Positions 17,401 through 26,943 of a stretch of 64,000 nt of DNA are shown in pieces. The position numbers and the translations under genes were made by a program. The number at the start of each line of letters is the position of its first letter. The stretch's first letter is position 1. Location: NCBI GenBank assembly GCA_017798145.1, contig CP059069.1, positions 3,891,226 through 3,955,225 on the forward strand, given 5' to 3'. This stretch comes from Akkermansiaceae bacterium. Lineage in GTDB: Bacteria; Verrucomicrobiota; Verrucomicrobiia; Verrucomicrobiales; Akkermansiaceae. Below the pieces are notes generated by a model. The model ran no database searches, had not been told where the DNA came from, and saw only the letters and a list, made by a program, of their open reading frames with translations.

Positions 17401-18120
17401 TCAGCGGCGGCGGCGGAATGCAATGAGGGCAACTCCAGCGGCCAAAAGCCCCAGCATACTGGGCTCCGGGATCGCTGTCACAGTATTCCCTCGGATGGTG
17501 GAAATCTTGAATCTGTCGAAGTCAGCGTCACCGGTAACCCTGGCGCCAACAAGGAGGGCGTTGGCTCCTCCGGTAGGCCCGCCGGTTAGGCTGAAGGTTC
17601 TTGCGAGGGTGCTGGGTACAGTATCGTTGTCTTTGCGCAGGCCGAAACCCAGTGATGAAAGCTCGCTCAGATCCTTCCCTGTGAGGGAGATGTTCGAATT
17701 CACATTTCCGAACCAATAGGAGGCATCCGTATCAAAGTTGTTTCCGCTGGGGTTGATGCTGAGCGAGGTAAGATCGACATTCCTATCAAACACGAAGAGG
17801 ATGAAATCGTAGTGATCCTTGTTGTCCACATAATAGGGAACGAAAGGCACAGTCGTGATCACCTCGCTGGAGTTCTTGGAGCCAATGCCAGGCTCCCACT
17901 GCACCACTTCGCTCTGCGCGAGTTTCGGCAGAGTGCCGGTTTGGCTTATACTCCACGATCTAGCCGTGGCGGAAACACCGCCTCCGGAGAAGATCATGCT
18001 GTTCCTGATAGTCTCCACATTGGCCGGTCCGCCGAGGTTGAGGGTGAACGAGGTCTGGGCGAACGCCTGCCCGAGGCAGACGACGAATAGTGATGCGCAG
18101 ATGCGCAATGTTGTTTTCAT
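17401..18120 (-). CDS. Secreted PEP-CTERM sorting-domain protein
   Basis: The 239-residue protein has a signal peptide (MKTTLRICASLFVVCLGQAF-AQ) and a beta-rich body. Its C-terminal tail is AIPEPSMLGLLAAG followed by a hydrophobic helix and RRRR, a clear PEP-CTERM signal. The ATG at 18120 is preferred over a frame extension to 18195 because the extension is Pro/Arg-rich and precedes the signal peptide. No ribosome-binding site is evident. It is an isolated gene flanked by remnants. Confidence 0.85.
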   Translation of the reverse strand: MKTTLRICASLFVVCLGQAFAQTSFTLNLGGPANVETIRNSMIFSGGGVSATARSWSISQTGTLPKLAQSEVVQWEPGIGSKNSSEVITTVPFVPYYVDNKDHYDFILFVFDRNVDLTSLSINPSGNNFDTDASYWFGNVNSNISLTGKDLSELSSLGFGLRKDNDTVPSTLARTFSLTGGPTGGANALLVGARVTGDADFDRFKISTIRGNTVTAIPEPSMLGLLAAGVALIAFRRRR

Positions 18121-18243
18121 GGGGGATGGGGGGTTAGGGGGACGAGCGGGTGCCCGGTCGCCGCGCTGAGCGGCTGAACAAGCAAAGGAAACCATGAATA
18201 ATCGGATGAATCAATAATAATAGAACCCAAAATACTTACGTAA

Positions 18244-18705
18244 TCGCGTAATGGCGGCTACTCCCCTTTTTCCCTCGACCGTGACCCTTGGACGCTCTGC
18301 GATACGATTCCACAGGAAGTCACCCGCAATCATGGTGGAGTGAGCAGTGGAATCACCTACACCGCCTATGCGCTCACCACGATGGTGCAGGCCATGCAAA
18401 TCGCCCATCACTGCGGCTACGACTGGTGGCAACGAAAAGCCGAGAACGGGGCATCCATGAAAGGCCTCATCGAATGTTATTATCGATGGAACGAATTGGG
18501 TGAGGCCTTCCCATGGCACCCATCGCCCACACGGCGCGGGTCTCAGGAATTCCCGAAAACCCCGTATGAGTTCGCTAACAATTATTATCCGGGGGAAATC
18601 GAGGGGCTTGCCGACTTTCTCAAAAAGAATCGTCCGGTCGATGGTCGGCAAGGAGACCCTTATATCACCTTGAATCAAGGAGACATTCCCGAAAAGTCAC
18701 CGTGA
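18244..18705 (+). pseudogene. Alginate-lyase-family (PF05426-like) C-terminal fragment
   Basis: The open frame runs from just after a TAA at 18241 to 18705 with no plausible start at its head. It reads through QEVTRNHGGVSSGITYT, MVQAMQIAHHCGYDWW, MKGLIECYYRWNELGEAFPW and GRQGDPYITLNQGD. These resemble the C-terminal half of verrucomicrobial alginate-lyase-family proteins (recognition from memory, not a search). The N-terminal half is missing. The region around it is full of transposon debris, so loss by deletion is likely. Confidence 0.55.
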
Positions 18706-19101
18706 TAAGGCGGATGGCCTATCGCTAAGGGACAGACCCTATGCGTTTCCTGCATTGAGGTTTGCTCGGGAGCCTGCTGGCAGGTGATTGGGTTGGAGAG
18801 GGCAGGGTGGGAGAAGTGCCGAGAATCGAGTGGAACGAGATGGACAGGAGCTATTCGCGACGTGCCCGAAGGGAACCGCCGGGGGGCGGGATCAAATCAG
18901 TGATCAGTGGGAAGAGGGCATTTGATGTGGTGGAAGGGGATGTGTGTGATTTCTTGGCGAAGTAGTTCAAGGGCGTGGATCTGCTGGCCGGCGGCGTTCC
19001 CGGACGGAGAGCTGTGTCAGGGAAGCCAGCCGCCCGGAAACATGAAACCCATGGTTGCGGAAAAGAGGCAAGGGCAGGCGGTCATTTCAATTCGACATTC
19101 C
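18706..19101. other. Intergenic region without recognisable gene
   Basis: About 400 bp between the alginate-lyase remnant and the RAYT ends. Short open frames exist (for example 18762-18965), but they have no start signal, no recognisable domain and skewed composition. A GGGACAGACCC-like motif near 18729 recalls RAYT-type end sequences but is isolated. Confidence 0.5.
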
Positions 19102-19173
19102 CTTATTGGGGTCAGTCCTGAATTATTGGGGTCAGTCCTTTCGAATTATTGGGGTCAGTCCTTTCGGATTGAT
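19102..19173 (+). repeat. Triplicated left end of the RAYT element
   Basis: Three tandem copies of YTTATTGGGGTCAGTCCT begin at 19102, 19122 and 19145. The innermost one extends into the full 26-bp end (19148-19173) that is perfectly inverted at 20255-20280. The RAYT reading frame begins 35 bp downstream. Confidence 0.8.
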
Positions 19174-19208
19174 ATTCTGATTGATCGGTTGTTCGGGCAG
19201 GGCTTTTC

Positions 19209-20225
19209 TTGGGTATGGCGAGGCCGTTGAGATTCGAATATCCGGGAGGGACGTATCACATCATGGCGCGAGGGGATGGCGGCAAGGTGATTTTCGAGAC
19301 GGAAGCTGACAGGAAGGCTTTCCTTTTTCGCTTGGGGCAGGTCTGCGGAAGCCATGGCTGGCGTGTCCATGCCTGGGTGCTGATGGGAAACCATCCGGCC
19401 TTCGCGTAAAGCTACGGCGGACAGGTTTCCATCTGTTGCTGGAAACTCCGGAGCCGAGTCTTGTCGTGGGAATGCGGGTTTTGCTGGGGACTTTCGCGCC
19501 GGATGCGGCGGGGGCATGTTTTCCAAGGACGGTATAAATCGGTTCCCATCAAGGCGGACAGCGGAGATCCGTATTATTTCCGGATTGTGGCGGATTACAT
19601 CCATCTCAATCCCGCCCGGGCGGGGTTGGCGGGCGGTTTGCACGGCAAGCTGTGCGCATACAAATGGAGCAGCATCAAGGCTTACGGAAGCGGCAAAGGC
19701 CCGGATTGGCTGGTAATCGAGCGGGTGATGCAGGCGTTCGAGCTCGCGGAGGACGGGCGGGGGCGAAGGGCTTACATCGGATGGCTGGAAGCGAGGGCTT
19801 CGAACCATGGCGGTGAGGTGGATGGAAAGGCGATGGAGTCTCTTCGCAAAGGTTGGTATCTGGGAGAAAAATCATTCAAGGACAAGCTTCTGGCGATGTT
19901 GGAGCGGACAGAGAAAGCTGTAAGGGGTAAAGCCGGTTCCGTGCTCCAGGGACATGGAGAGCAGGAGGCCACGCGGCTCCTCGAAGCCGGATCCCGGGAT
20001 CTGGGCTTGCCAGCCGGACTTGCGGCTTTGAAAAAAAGCGATGACCGGAAGGTGCTGTTGGCGATGGCGATCAGGGAGCGGACTGGAGTTGAGAACGGCT
20101 GGATTTCACAACGCCTCGCCATGGGAAGTCCGACATCCGTTAGTCGCTTGGTTTCCGCTGGGCGGAAAGACAAGAATAGGCTGGAAGAAATGAACAATCT
20201 GCTGCAAAGAATCGACGAGCATTGA
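19209..20225 (+). pseudogene. REP-associated tyrosine transposase (RAYT, TnpA_REP), broken
   Basis: The start MARPLRFEYPGGTYHIMARG and HAWVLMGNH are typical of the Y1/HUH-type RAYT nuclease. After His62 (codon 19392-19394) a 32-bp insertion (19395-19426) brings a stop. The frame offset by 2 then resumes exactly with FHLLLETPEP, then SLVVGMRVLLGTF. A second indel near 19490 returns to the first frame: RRGHVFQGRYKSVPIK, then ADYIHLNPARAGLAGG and a long C-terminal helical region to 20225. The insertion separates the two His of the HUH motif. The gene cannot make an active enzyme. Confidence 0.88.
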
Positions 20226-20254
20226 GCAAGACCCGATGACCCCTACCATAAAAA

Positions 20255-20280
20255 ATCAATCCGAAAGGACTGACCCCAAT
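20255..20280 (-). repeat. Right 26-bp end of the RAYT element
   Basis: The sequence ATCAATCCGAAAGGACTGAC plus CCCAAT is the perfect reverse complement of 19148-19173. It ends 18 bp before the prepilin peptidase start, so the element lies right against that gene's translation signals (AAAGG at 20283-20287). Confidence 0.8.
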
Positions 20281-20297
20281 CCCGAAAGGTGGCGCTC

Positions 20298-21419
20298 ATG
20301 CCTCTGATCTATCCGCCCTTTGAGCATTGGGTCTGGCTGATCCCTGCCTTCATGATCGGGGCCTGCATCGGCTCTTTCCTCAACGTCGTGATCTACCGGG
20401 TGCCGCTGGGCATGTCGGTGAACAAGCCGAACCGCTCCTTCTGCCCGCTGTGCAAGAACCAGCTCAGTATGTTGCAGAACATGCCGATCGTGAGCTGGCT
20501 TTTCCTGAGGGGAAAATGCGCCCACTGTTCTGCGCCGATTCCCTTCCGTTACATCGCCGTCGAGATCGTCACCGCCGCGCTATTCGCCCTCGTCTGGTGG
20601 ATGTTTCCGCCGCAGGTTTCCGTTTTCCTATGGGTGCTGATGGCCTTGCTGGTTGCGATCACATGGATCGATGCCGAGCACCTCATCATCCCGACGAATT
20701 TCACATGGGCGGGCTCGGTGGTCGGCCTGGCCGCATGTGCCGTATGGCCCACGTTGCCGGTGATGGCTGGCTACGATCCAGGTGTCTGGTGGCAGGGGCT
20801 GATGAACGGCGGCATAGGCTGGGTGGTCGGATTCTGCGGCCTATGGTTGGTGGTGGAGCTGGGGAAAAAAGCGTTCGGGAAAAAGGCGATGAAGTTCGAC
20901 AAGGAGGTCGAGTGGTCATTGCGCGAGCCGGAGGGCGATGACGATCCGATGTGCTTTGTGATCGATGGTGAGGCGGTGCCGTGGTGGGATATTTTTTCGA
21001 GGAAAACAGACCGGCTCGTGGTCGATGCCACCGAGGTCGTCCTGGATGGAGAGGAAACAGGGGGAGGCGAACTGGTCATTCGGGAAACGGGAATTGAGCT
21101 GGCGGACGGAAGAACCTTCGAGCTGGAGAAAATGGTTTCCCTCAGCGGCAGGGCGCGCGGCGCCGTGATCCCCCGTGAGGCGATGGGCGGCGGCGATCCC
21201 CACCTGCTCGGGATGATCGGCGCATTTTTCGGCTGGACCGGGGTGTTCTTCGCGTTGTTTTCCGCATCGCTTTTTGCGCTCATCGCCGCGCTGATCGGGC
21301 GGATCGGCTTCGGCAAGCCGCTACCCTTCGGCCCATTCCTTGCACTGGGTGCGGTGACATGGATGTTCGGCGGCTGGAAGCTGTGGCAGTGGTATATGGA
21401 ATTCGTGGGATTCCTTTGA
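20298..21419 (+). CDS. Prepilin peptidase (A24 family) with an internal soluble insertion
   Basis: This polytopic membrane aspartyl protease and N-methyltransferase processes type IV prepilins and type II secretion pseudopilins at the cytoplasmic face. Visible features are GSFLNVVIYR, the zinc-type CxxC pairs Cys49/Cys52 and Cys74/Cys77, catalytic Asp125 in WIDAEHLIIP, and catalytic Asp300 in the GxGD-type motif GGGDPHL. The two aspartates are 175 residues apart, against roughly 65 in classical PilD/XcpA. The extra about 110 residues (around 185-290) are charged and probably cytoplasmic. ATG 20298 is preferred to GTG 20289 from AAAGG spacing. It likely serves the pseudopilin at 43.4 kb, among others. 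Confidence 0.88.
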   Translation: MPLIYPPFEHWVWLIPAFMIGACIGSFLNVVIYRVPLGMSVNKPNRSFCPLCKNQLSMLQNMPIVSWLFLRGKCAHCSAPIPFRYIAVEIVTAALFALVWWMFPPQVSVFLWVLMALLVAITWIDAEHLIIPTNFTWAGSVVGLAACAVWPTLPVMAGYDPGVWWQGLMNGGIGWVVGFCGLWLVVELGKKAFGKKAMKFDKEVEWSLREPEGDDDPMCFVIDGEAVPWWDIFSRKTDRLVVDATEVVLDGEETGGGELVIRETGIELADGRTFELEKMVSLSGRARGAVIPREAMGGGDPHLLGMIGAFFGWTGVFFALFSASLFALIAALIGRIGFGKPLPFGPFLALGAVTWMFGGWKLWQWYMEFVGFL

Positions 21420-21420
21420 A

Positions 21421-22575
21421 ATGAGCGGATCCTTGGAAAACGATGATGTATTCCGCGAGCGGCGCGAAAGGGCGGCTGTCTGCCCCGGGCGTTTCCAAGG
21501 GGAAACGCTCCCCATGATCCTACGGCATGGCGATGTGATGGCGGCGGCGAAGGATTGGGAAACTTTCAGCTCCGATGTGCCGTTCCGGGTGCCTATCCCG
21601 TCCGAGGAAAATGTCAGGAAAGTGCGGCAGCTTCCCATCGAGACAAATCCGCCGGTGCATACGGAATACCGCGCCATCGTGGAGCCGTTTTTCAAGAAGC
21701 CGGGCAAGCCGGATTTCGTGGCGAAGATCAGTTCGCTCGTTGGTAACATGGTGGCAGGAGCGCTTGCAGGGGATGGGATTGAGGCGGTAGGTGATTTCGC
21801 CGTCCCATTGCAATCACGAGCCTTGGCTTATCTGTTAGGGCTGCCGCAATCCGAGGCGGAGGAATGGATAGGGTGGGGGACGCATGTGTTCCGCGATGTG
21901 CTCGAAGGGGAATCCGATGGTACGGCGGTGGATGCCTACATCGCCAGGCGCCTCGATCTCGCGGCGCAGGATTCATCGGGCGATGATTTTTTCTCCGCCC
22001 TGGCCAAGGCGGAATTCCGTGGCAGGAAGCTCACCCGCGAGGAGATGGCAGGCTTCGGGAACCTCACTTTTGCAGGCGGTAGGGACACCGTGATCCACAG
22101 CATCACCTCGGTGCTAGCCCACATGGCGGAGCATCCCGGGAAACTCGATTTTCTCCACGCCGATCCGAAGCGGATCGCGCTGGCCGGTGAGGAATTTTTC
22201 CGCATCGTTTCCCCCCTGACCCACATCGGCCGCGTCTGCCCGGTGGAGACGGATGTGCACGGGATGAGAGTCCCCGCAGACGGGCGTGTCTCGCTTTGCT
22301 GGGCCTCCGCAAACCGCGATGCGGAAGTCTTCGCCGCTCCCAACGAAGTCCGCCTCGACCGCAAGCCGAACCCGCACATCGCCTTCGGAGCCGGTGCCCA
22401 CTTCTGCCTCGGTGCCGCCCATGCGCGGCTGATTATGCGCGAGCTTCTGCGGCATCTTTCCACATCCGTGAAAAGCATCACAATCACCGGAGCGGTTCCA
22501 AATACGGATGCGGCGGAGGATTACAGCCGCAACATCGGATACGAGCGGCTTGAGGTGCGGATGGAGGCGCGGTGA
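21421..22575 (+). CDS. Cytochrome P450
   Basis: The 384-residue soluble class I-type P450 starts one base after the prepilin peptidase stop. Signatures are the I-helix AGGRDT, the K-helix ExxR (EFFR, then IVSPLTHIGR) and the haem loop FGAGAHFCLG with the Cys ligand at 329. It should need a ferredoxin and reductase, which are not in the window. The substrate is unknown. It converges on a sulfatase gene with a 1-base gap between stops. Confidence 0.93.
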   Translation: MSGSLENDDVFRERRERAAVCPGRFQGETLPMILRHGDVMAAAKDWETFSSDVPFRVPIPSEENVRKVRQLPIETNPPVHTEYRAIVEPFFKKPGKPDFVAKISSLVGNMVAGALAGDGIEAVGDFAVPLQSRALAYLLGLPQSEAEEWIGWGTHVFRDVLEGESDGTAVDAYIARRLDLAAQDSSGDDFFSALAKAEFRGRKLTREEMAGFGNLTFAGGRDTVIHSITSVLAHMAEHPGKLDFLHADPKRIALAGEEFFRIVSPLTHIGRVCPVETDVHGMRVPADGRVSLCWASANRDAEVFAAPNEVRLDRKPNPHIAFGAGAHFCLGAAHARLIMRELLRHLSTSVKSITITGAVPNTDAAEDYSRNIGYERLEVRMEAR

Positions 22576-22576
22576 T

Positions 22577-24334
22577 TCACTCCATCAAGGTCAATGTCAC
22601 GCGCCGGACTTCCATCACGGATTTTCCCGGCATCTCCATGGCGGAAAGGATGAGGTCGCCATCACCCGCCGCTAGTATGATCTCGCCGAGATTCAGGGTT
22701 TTGAAATCCTTCATCTGGGATTCCATGGGATGCCGTGGCACGGTGTCCTGATCCGTTTTGACCGGCGGATCCCAGGCCGGCTCCACCTTTCCTGTTAGGC
22801 TTGCGTCCTTGAACGACAAGCGGATGGTCGAACCGGCATCCCCAGGAGGGCAGGTGTAGTCGATGGACACCCGGTATCTTCCGGCGGTGTGGACATCTGC
22901 GGGCCATGTCATCTTTCCTTCCGTGGAAGTCCAGTTGATGAAATAGGAGCAGTTTGGGGCGGCTCCGCTGCGTTTGATCCCGCCGGAGGGAATCCCATCC
23001 CGGGCGGGGAGCATGGTGATGGGGAATTCCCGGTGGCCGATGGGGATGGGGCGGGCATCGAGATCGCCGCGTGTTGTGATGCGGTCTTGGAAAACCTCTT
23101 CCTTCCATCTGAGCGCAGCTTGGGAGAGTTCTGCGGCGAGTTGTGGTTCCTCTTTGTTTAGCACCGTCGTTTGGCCGGGATCGGTGGTCATGTTGAACAG
23201 GTTTCCCTGCGCATCCAGGCGATGTGCTTGCGTCCGGACGGAGACCTTCTGCGGCCATGCTGAAAATATTTTCCGCTCAGGCCATTCGACCCCCGCACCG
23301 GTGAGCAGGGGTGTGAGGTCGCGGCCATCCAGCGGCTTGTCTCCGACGCGCTGAATTCCCGCGAATCCGGTCAGCGTCGGCAGGAGGTCGATGGCGCCGG
23401 CGATCGGCATGATGGATTTCCCGCTCCGGATCTTTCCCGGAAACCTCATGTAACATACGGATTTCACGCTGCCCTCGTCGGTGCCGCCCTTCGTTCCCTT
23501 GAGGCCGCCGGTCCAGCGGTTTCCATTGGGGCCGTTGTCGGAGAAGTAGATGACGATGGTGTTTTCCGAGAGCTTCAGTTCATCGAGCTTCCTGAGCACG
23601 CGCCCGACATTCCAATCCTGGTTTTCCATCATCGCATAGGCGCAGCGGGTCTCGTCGATGTTCTGGCGCTTCGCGTTCGTGCCGGTCTGGGTGATGGGCA
23701 TGTCCTTGAATTTCTCCCAATATCCTTTTGGTGCAGCCCATGGAGAGTGTGGGGTGGTGAAAGGGATGTAGCAGAAAAACGGGCCGTCCTTTTTCCGCTC
23801 GATGAAGGAGATCGCCTTGTCCGTGCAGACATCGACGATGTAGCCCTCGGTCTTCACCATCCTGCCATTATCCTCCAGCGGCGCATCGAAATACTCGCCC
23901 CAGTGGCCGGATGTGTGGCCGAAGTATTCGTCGAAACCACGCCCGCACGGGTGGTAGGGAAACTGGGAGCCGTTGTGCCATTTCCCGAACGCACCGGTGG
24001 CATAGCCTGCGGCCTTGAAGGCATCGGCGATGGTTTTCTCGTCTAGGTTCAGGCGTTCATGGCCGGTCGAGACCCCGGATACGCCGGTGCGCGGATAGTA
24101 GCGTCCGGTTAGGAATTCCGCGCGGGTCGGCGCGCAGAGGGGGCAAACGAAGAAGTTTTCCAGCGATGCGCCTTCCTTAGCGATGGAGTCGATGTGGGGG
24201 GTGGATAACTGGGTGTTGCCGGAGTGCGAGTAGTCGCCCCAACCTGCATCGTCCGCGAGGAATATCACGATGTTCGGCTTCTCAGCCCATGCTGTTGGGG
24301 CGAGGAGCGATAGGATGGGAAAAAGAAGTTTCAT
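22577..24334 (-). CDS. Secreted sulfatase (formylglycine type) with C-terminal domain
   Basis: The 585-residue protein has a signal peptide and the S1 sulfatase core: metal ligands in FLADDAGWGD and the modification motif CAPTR (Cys67 to Arg71), where Cys is oxidised to formylglycine. TGRYYPRTGVSGVS and YFSDNGPNG supply further site residues. Beyond about residue 430 an extra beta-sandwich-like domain carries YRVSIDYTCPPGDAGSTIRL. Such enzymes desulfate glycans in the periplasm. It follows another sulfatase on the same strand with a 20-bp gap, so they form an operon. Confidence 0.92.
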   Translation of the reverse strand: MKLLFPILSLLAPTAWAEKPNIVIFLADDAGWGDYSHSGNTQLSTPHIDSIAKEGASLENFFVCPLCAPTRAEFLTGRYYPRTGVSGVSTGHERLNLDEKTIADAFKAAGYATGAFGKWHNGSQFPYHPCGRGFDEYFGHTSGHWGEYFDAPLEDNGRMVKTEGYIVDVCTDKAISFIERKKDGPFFCYIPFTTPHSPWAAPKGYWEKFKDMPITQTGTNAKRQNIDETRCAYAMMENQDWNVGRVLRKLDELKLSENTIVIYFSDNGPNGNRWTGGLKGTKGGTDEGSVKSVCYMRFPGKIRSGKSIMPIAGAIDLLPTLTGFAGIQRVGDKPLDGRDLTPLLTGAGVEWPERKIFSAWPQKVSVRTQAHRLDAQGNLFNMTTDPGQTTVLNKEEPQLAAELSQAALRWKEEVFQDRITTRGDLDARPIPIGHREFPITMLPARDGIPSGGIKRSGAAPNCSYFINWTSTEGKMTWPADVHTAGRYRVSIDYTCPPGDAGSTIRLSFKDASLTGKVEPAWDPPVKTDQDTVPRHPMESQMKDFKTLNLGEIILAAGDGDLILSAMEMPGKSVMEVRRVTLTLME

Positions 24335-24354
24335 GGTTCTGAAAATGGGAAATG

Positions 24355-25905
24355 TCAGTCCAGCGGTTCCTTCTCGTAATCGGATGGCTTCACCCAGCCT
24401 GTGGGCAGTTTCTCTCCCTTGATGAAGCGCTCGTAGAAGCCGGGGTAGGAGGTCGGCTTGTAGTTGTCGAAGATGTCGCCTTTACCGAACATGCGGGGAT
24501 CGGCCTGTTGCTTCAGTTCCGCTACCATGATATTCTGCAGGATCACACGCATCATTCCCAATTTCGGATCTTCTGCCAGGTTCGTGACGCAATCGGGATC
24601 TTCTTTCAGGTCGTAGAGTTCCTCGCCGGGGCGCTTTCCGAAGTTGAGCTGCCAGAACCTGTCATTCCTATCTACACGCCCGAGTTCGAGGATCAGGGAC
24701 TTGGTGGGCGAGGCATCGGTGTCAAGATAGCCCGTCTCCGGATTCCCGGCGGGCCAGCGGTTTGGCTCGTAGTTTTTCAGGAAAAGGAAGCCGTCGCGGA
24801 TGATGCCGCGGATCGGGTAGCCCTGGTCGTGGGGGCGACCGACATCGGTGCGCTCCTTGCCGATGAGGGTGTGGTCGCGCCCGGCGATGATTTGTCCGGA
24901 GGCTTCGCTTTCGAGTATGGGGCGCAGGCTTTTCCCGGTGATGGCGGCCATGCCGGAGTCCGCTTCAGGGATGCCCGCCAGATCCAGGATGGTCGGGGCG
25001 ATGTCGGTGAAATCCACGAAATCGGTGATGACCCGATCCGCCTTTGCGATCCCGGCAGGCCAGCGGATGGCAAGCGGGATGTGGTTTGCGTGTTCGTAGG
25101 CGTATCCCTTCACGCGTGGGAAAGGCATCCCGTGGTCGCTGGTGACGATCACGATGGTGTTGTCTAACAAACCGCGTTTTTCAAGTTCCGCGAGCATCCT
25201 TCCGAGGTGGCTGTCCATGTGCTCGACCTCGTGGGCGTAGTCGAGCATGTCGGTGCGGACGGTCTCGTTGTCCGGCCAGTAGCCCGGGACGCGGTCGATG
25301 TCCGAAAGCTGTTTCCCGCCCTTTTTGATGCCCGCCCCGAACTCGTAACCCCGGTGCGGCTCAAGCGATCCGTACCAGAAGCACCATGGCTTGCCATCGG
25401 CGTTGTCATCTAGGAAGTCGGTGAAATTCGCCGCGTAATCCGTGGGGATGATCCCGCTTGCAGCGGGCTTGGCGCGGCGCTTGTTGTATGGCTTGCCGGT
25501 CATGAGGCGTGGCTTGCCGTCCGCGTCCTTCGCTTCGCCCGGCCCCCAGCCCTTGCCGGTGATCCCGACATGCCATCCGGTTTCCGTCAGCACCTCCGGC
25601 CACGATTTGAACTTCAGGGGGAAATACGCATTGTGGTTCCCCGCCTCCTCAAGCTGCCATGGGTGGCGGCCGGTGATGACCACGGCACGGGAAGGGGCGC
25701 ACTTCGCGAGGGGGGTGTATGCATTCTGGAAAAGGACACCCTCCTTGGCGACACGGTCGAAAGCCGGGGTTTTCACCCACTTCGTCCCGTAAGCCCCGGC
25801 GTGAAGCCCCCAGTCATCGGCGATCGCGAAGAGTATGTTCGGCTTCCCGTGGGAAGCGATGATGCAGAGAAGCCACGATATGAGGGTGAGTGTTGGGGTT
25901 TTCAT
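24355..25905 (-). CDS. Secreted sulfatase (formylglycine type)
   Basis: The 516-residue protein has a signal peptide ([20 protein letters not shown]). Metal-binding [14 protein letters not shown] is followed by CAPSR (Cys69 to Arg73) and [12 protein letters not shown]. The frame is open upstream to 26403 but only the ATG at 25905 gives a signal peptide. It is the first gene of a two-sulfatase operon (20-bp gap to the next). A heparan/iduronate-type sulfatase subfamily is possible but not provable here. Confidence 0.9.
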   Translation of the reverse strand: MKTPTLTLISWLLCIIASHGKPNILFAIADDWGLHAGAYGTKWVKTPAFDRVAKEGVLFQNAYTPLAKCAPSRAVVITGRHPWQLEEAGNHNAYFPLKFKSWPEVLTETGWHVGITGKGWGPGEAKDADGKPRLMTGKPYNKRRAKPAASGIIPTDYAANFTDFLDDNADGKPWCFWYGSLEPHRGYEFGAGIKKGGKQLSDIDRVPGYWPDNETVRTDMLDYAHEVEHMDSHLGRMLAELEKRGLLDNTIVIVTSDHGMPFPRVKGYAYEHANHIPLAIRWPAGIAKADRVITDFVDFTDIAPTILDLAGIPEADSGMAAITGKSLRPILESEASGQIIAGRDHTLIGKERTDVGRPHDQGYPIRGIIRDGFLFLKNYEPNRWPAGNPETGYLDTDASPTKSLILELGRVDRNDRFWQLNFGKRPGEELYDLKEDPDCVTNLAEDPKLGMMRVILQNIMVAELKQQADPRMFGKGDIFDNYKPTSYPGFYERFIKGEKLPTGWVKPSDYEKEPLD

Positions 25906-26083
25906 GGATGTTGCGCTGATACCGGTCAGTGTTCCCGCTAGGCTATCCGCTGTTTTCCGATGATGGAACCCCGAAAGCGGGATCTGTGTTTCCGGCGTGC
26001 GGGATGACCTGAAGCGATGGATGTTCCCTTGGGTTGACATTTGGCGATTGCGGATGGGGCAGGCTGGTGCCATTTTTCCAGCC

Positions 26084-26908
26084 ATGAGTATGCGTATCGG
26101 ATTGATCCTGATGGCTTTGTCTTCCGGGCTTTGTTTCGGCCAGGAGGATGATATCAAGGGAAATGTCCCGGAGGATCTGCTCGAAGACGAGCATGTGAGG
26201 GCGGAGCTGGGCGTGAACGAGTTCACCGCGCCGTCGATCTCGAAGCTCTTCGACACCCTACAGTTCCTGATGCCCCTGCCGCTCATTGAGATGGAGCGGA
26301 AAATGGGTGACCGCATGCCGCTGGACCGGGCGGACCTGGCCATCGAGCTGGGTTTCCTGATCGCGGACGGTTTCCTGATCGTGCAGGCAGGCCAGATGGA
26401 CAAGGTGGAGCAGATGGCAACGGATCTGACCCGCTATGGCAAGGCGCTCGGAGCCGGCGACAGGATCAACCGCCATGCCGCGGCCCTGTTGGAAAGCGCG
26501 AAGGAACAAAACGTGGAGCAGCTGAAAAAGGAGCTGTCCTCGACGCAGAAGGATGTGGAGATCGAGCTTGTCACCCTGCGGGATGCGGATCTTGCGCACC
26601 TGATCTCGCTGGGTGGATGGATTCGCGCACTTGAGGTTTCCACCGTGGCGGTGGACAAGCAATTCTCCCCCGAACGGGCGGAAAAAATCATGCGGGAGGA
26701 CATTGCGGACTATTACACGGAGATTGTCGCCGGGCTGGAGCCGCGAATCTCCGAGCGGCCGAACTACCTAGAGATCCGGGATCTTCTTGCCGGCCTCCGC
26801 CACGAGATGGTGATCCCGCAGGGCGAAAAGGCGACGCCGGAAAAGGTGAAGGAAATCCGCGAGCAGGCGGCAAATCTGGTGAAGCTGGCGCTCCAGAGGC
26901 AGGAGTGA
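26084..26908 (+). CDS. Hypothetical exported helical protein
   Basis: The 274-residue protein has a signal peptide ([19 protein letters not shown]) and a mainly alpha-helical, highly charged body with several amphipathic stretches ([37 protein letters not shown]). No catalytic motif is visible. The ATG at 26084 is chosen over a GTG at 25997 because of the signal peptide. A 35-bp gap to the following dehydrogenase gene suggests co-transcription. Confidence 0.7.
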   Translation: MSMRIGLILMALSSGLCFGQEDDIKGNVPEDLLEDEHVRAELGVNEFTAPSISKLFDTLQFLMPLPLIEMERKMGDRMPLDRADLAIELGFLIADGFLIVQAGQMDKVEQMATDLTRYGKALGAGDRINRHAAALLESAKEQNVEQLKKELSSTQKDVEIELVTLRDADLAHLISLGGWIRALEVSTVAVDKQFSPERAEKIMREDIADYYTEIVAGLEPRISERPNYLEIRDLLAGLRHEMVIPQGEKATPEKVKEIREQAANLVKLALQRQE

Positions 26909-26943
26909 AAATGCGTAACGATAAATTCTGAGCTCTTAGGATC

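Larger units (their letters stand above)
19148..20280 (+). mobile_element. RAYT-type element with perfect 26-bp inverted ends
   Basis: The left end at 19148-19173 and the right end at 20255-20280 are exact reverse complements over 26 bp (core GGGGTCAGTCC, then TTTCGGATTGAT). They enclose a decayed REP-associated tyrosine transposase gene. Related ends occur at 16038-16098 and 16883-17020, so the sequence has moved or been mobilised more than once in this neighbourhood. Confidence 0.75.

Noticed and set aside
18762..18965. Small frame between the alginate-lyase remnant and the RAYT element
   Set aside because: No ribosome-binding site, no signal peptide or domain, and located in decayed sequence.
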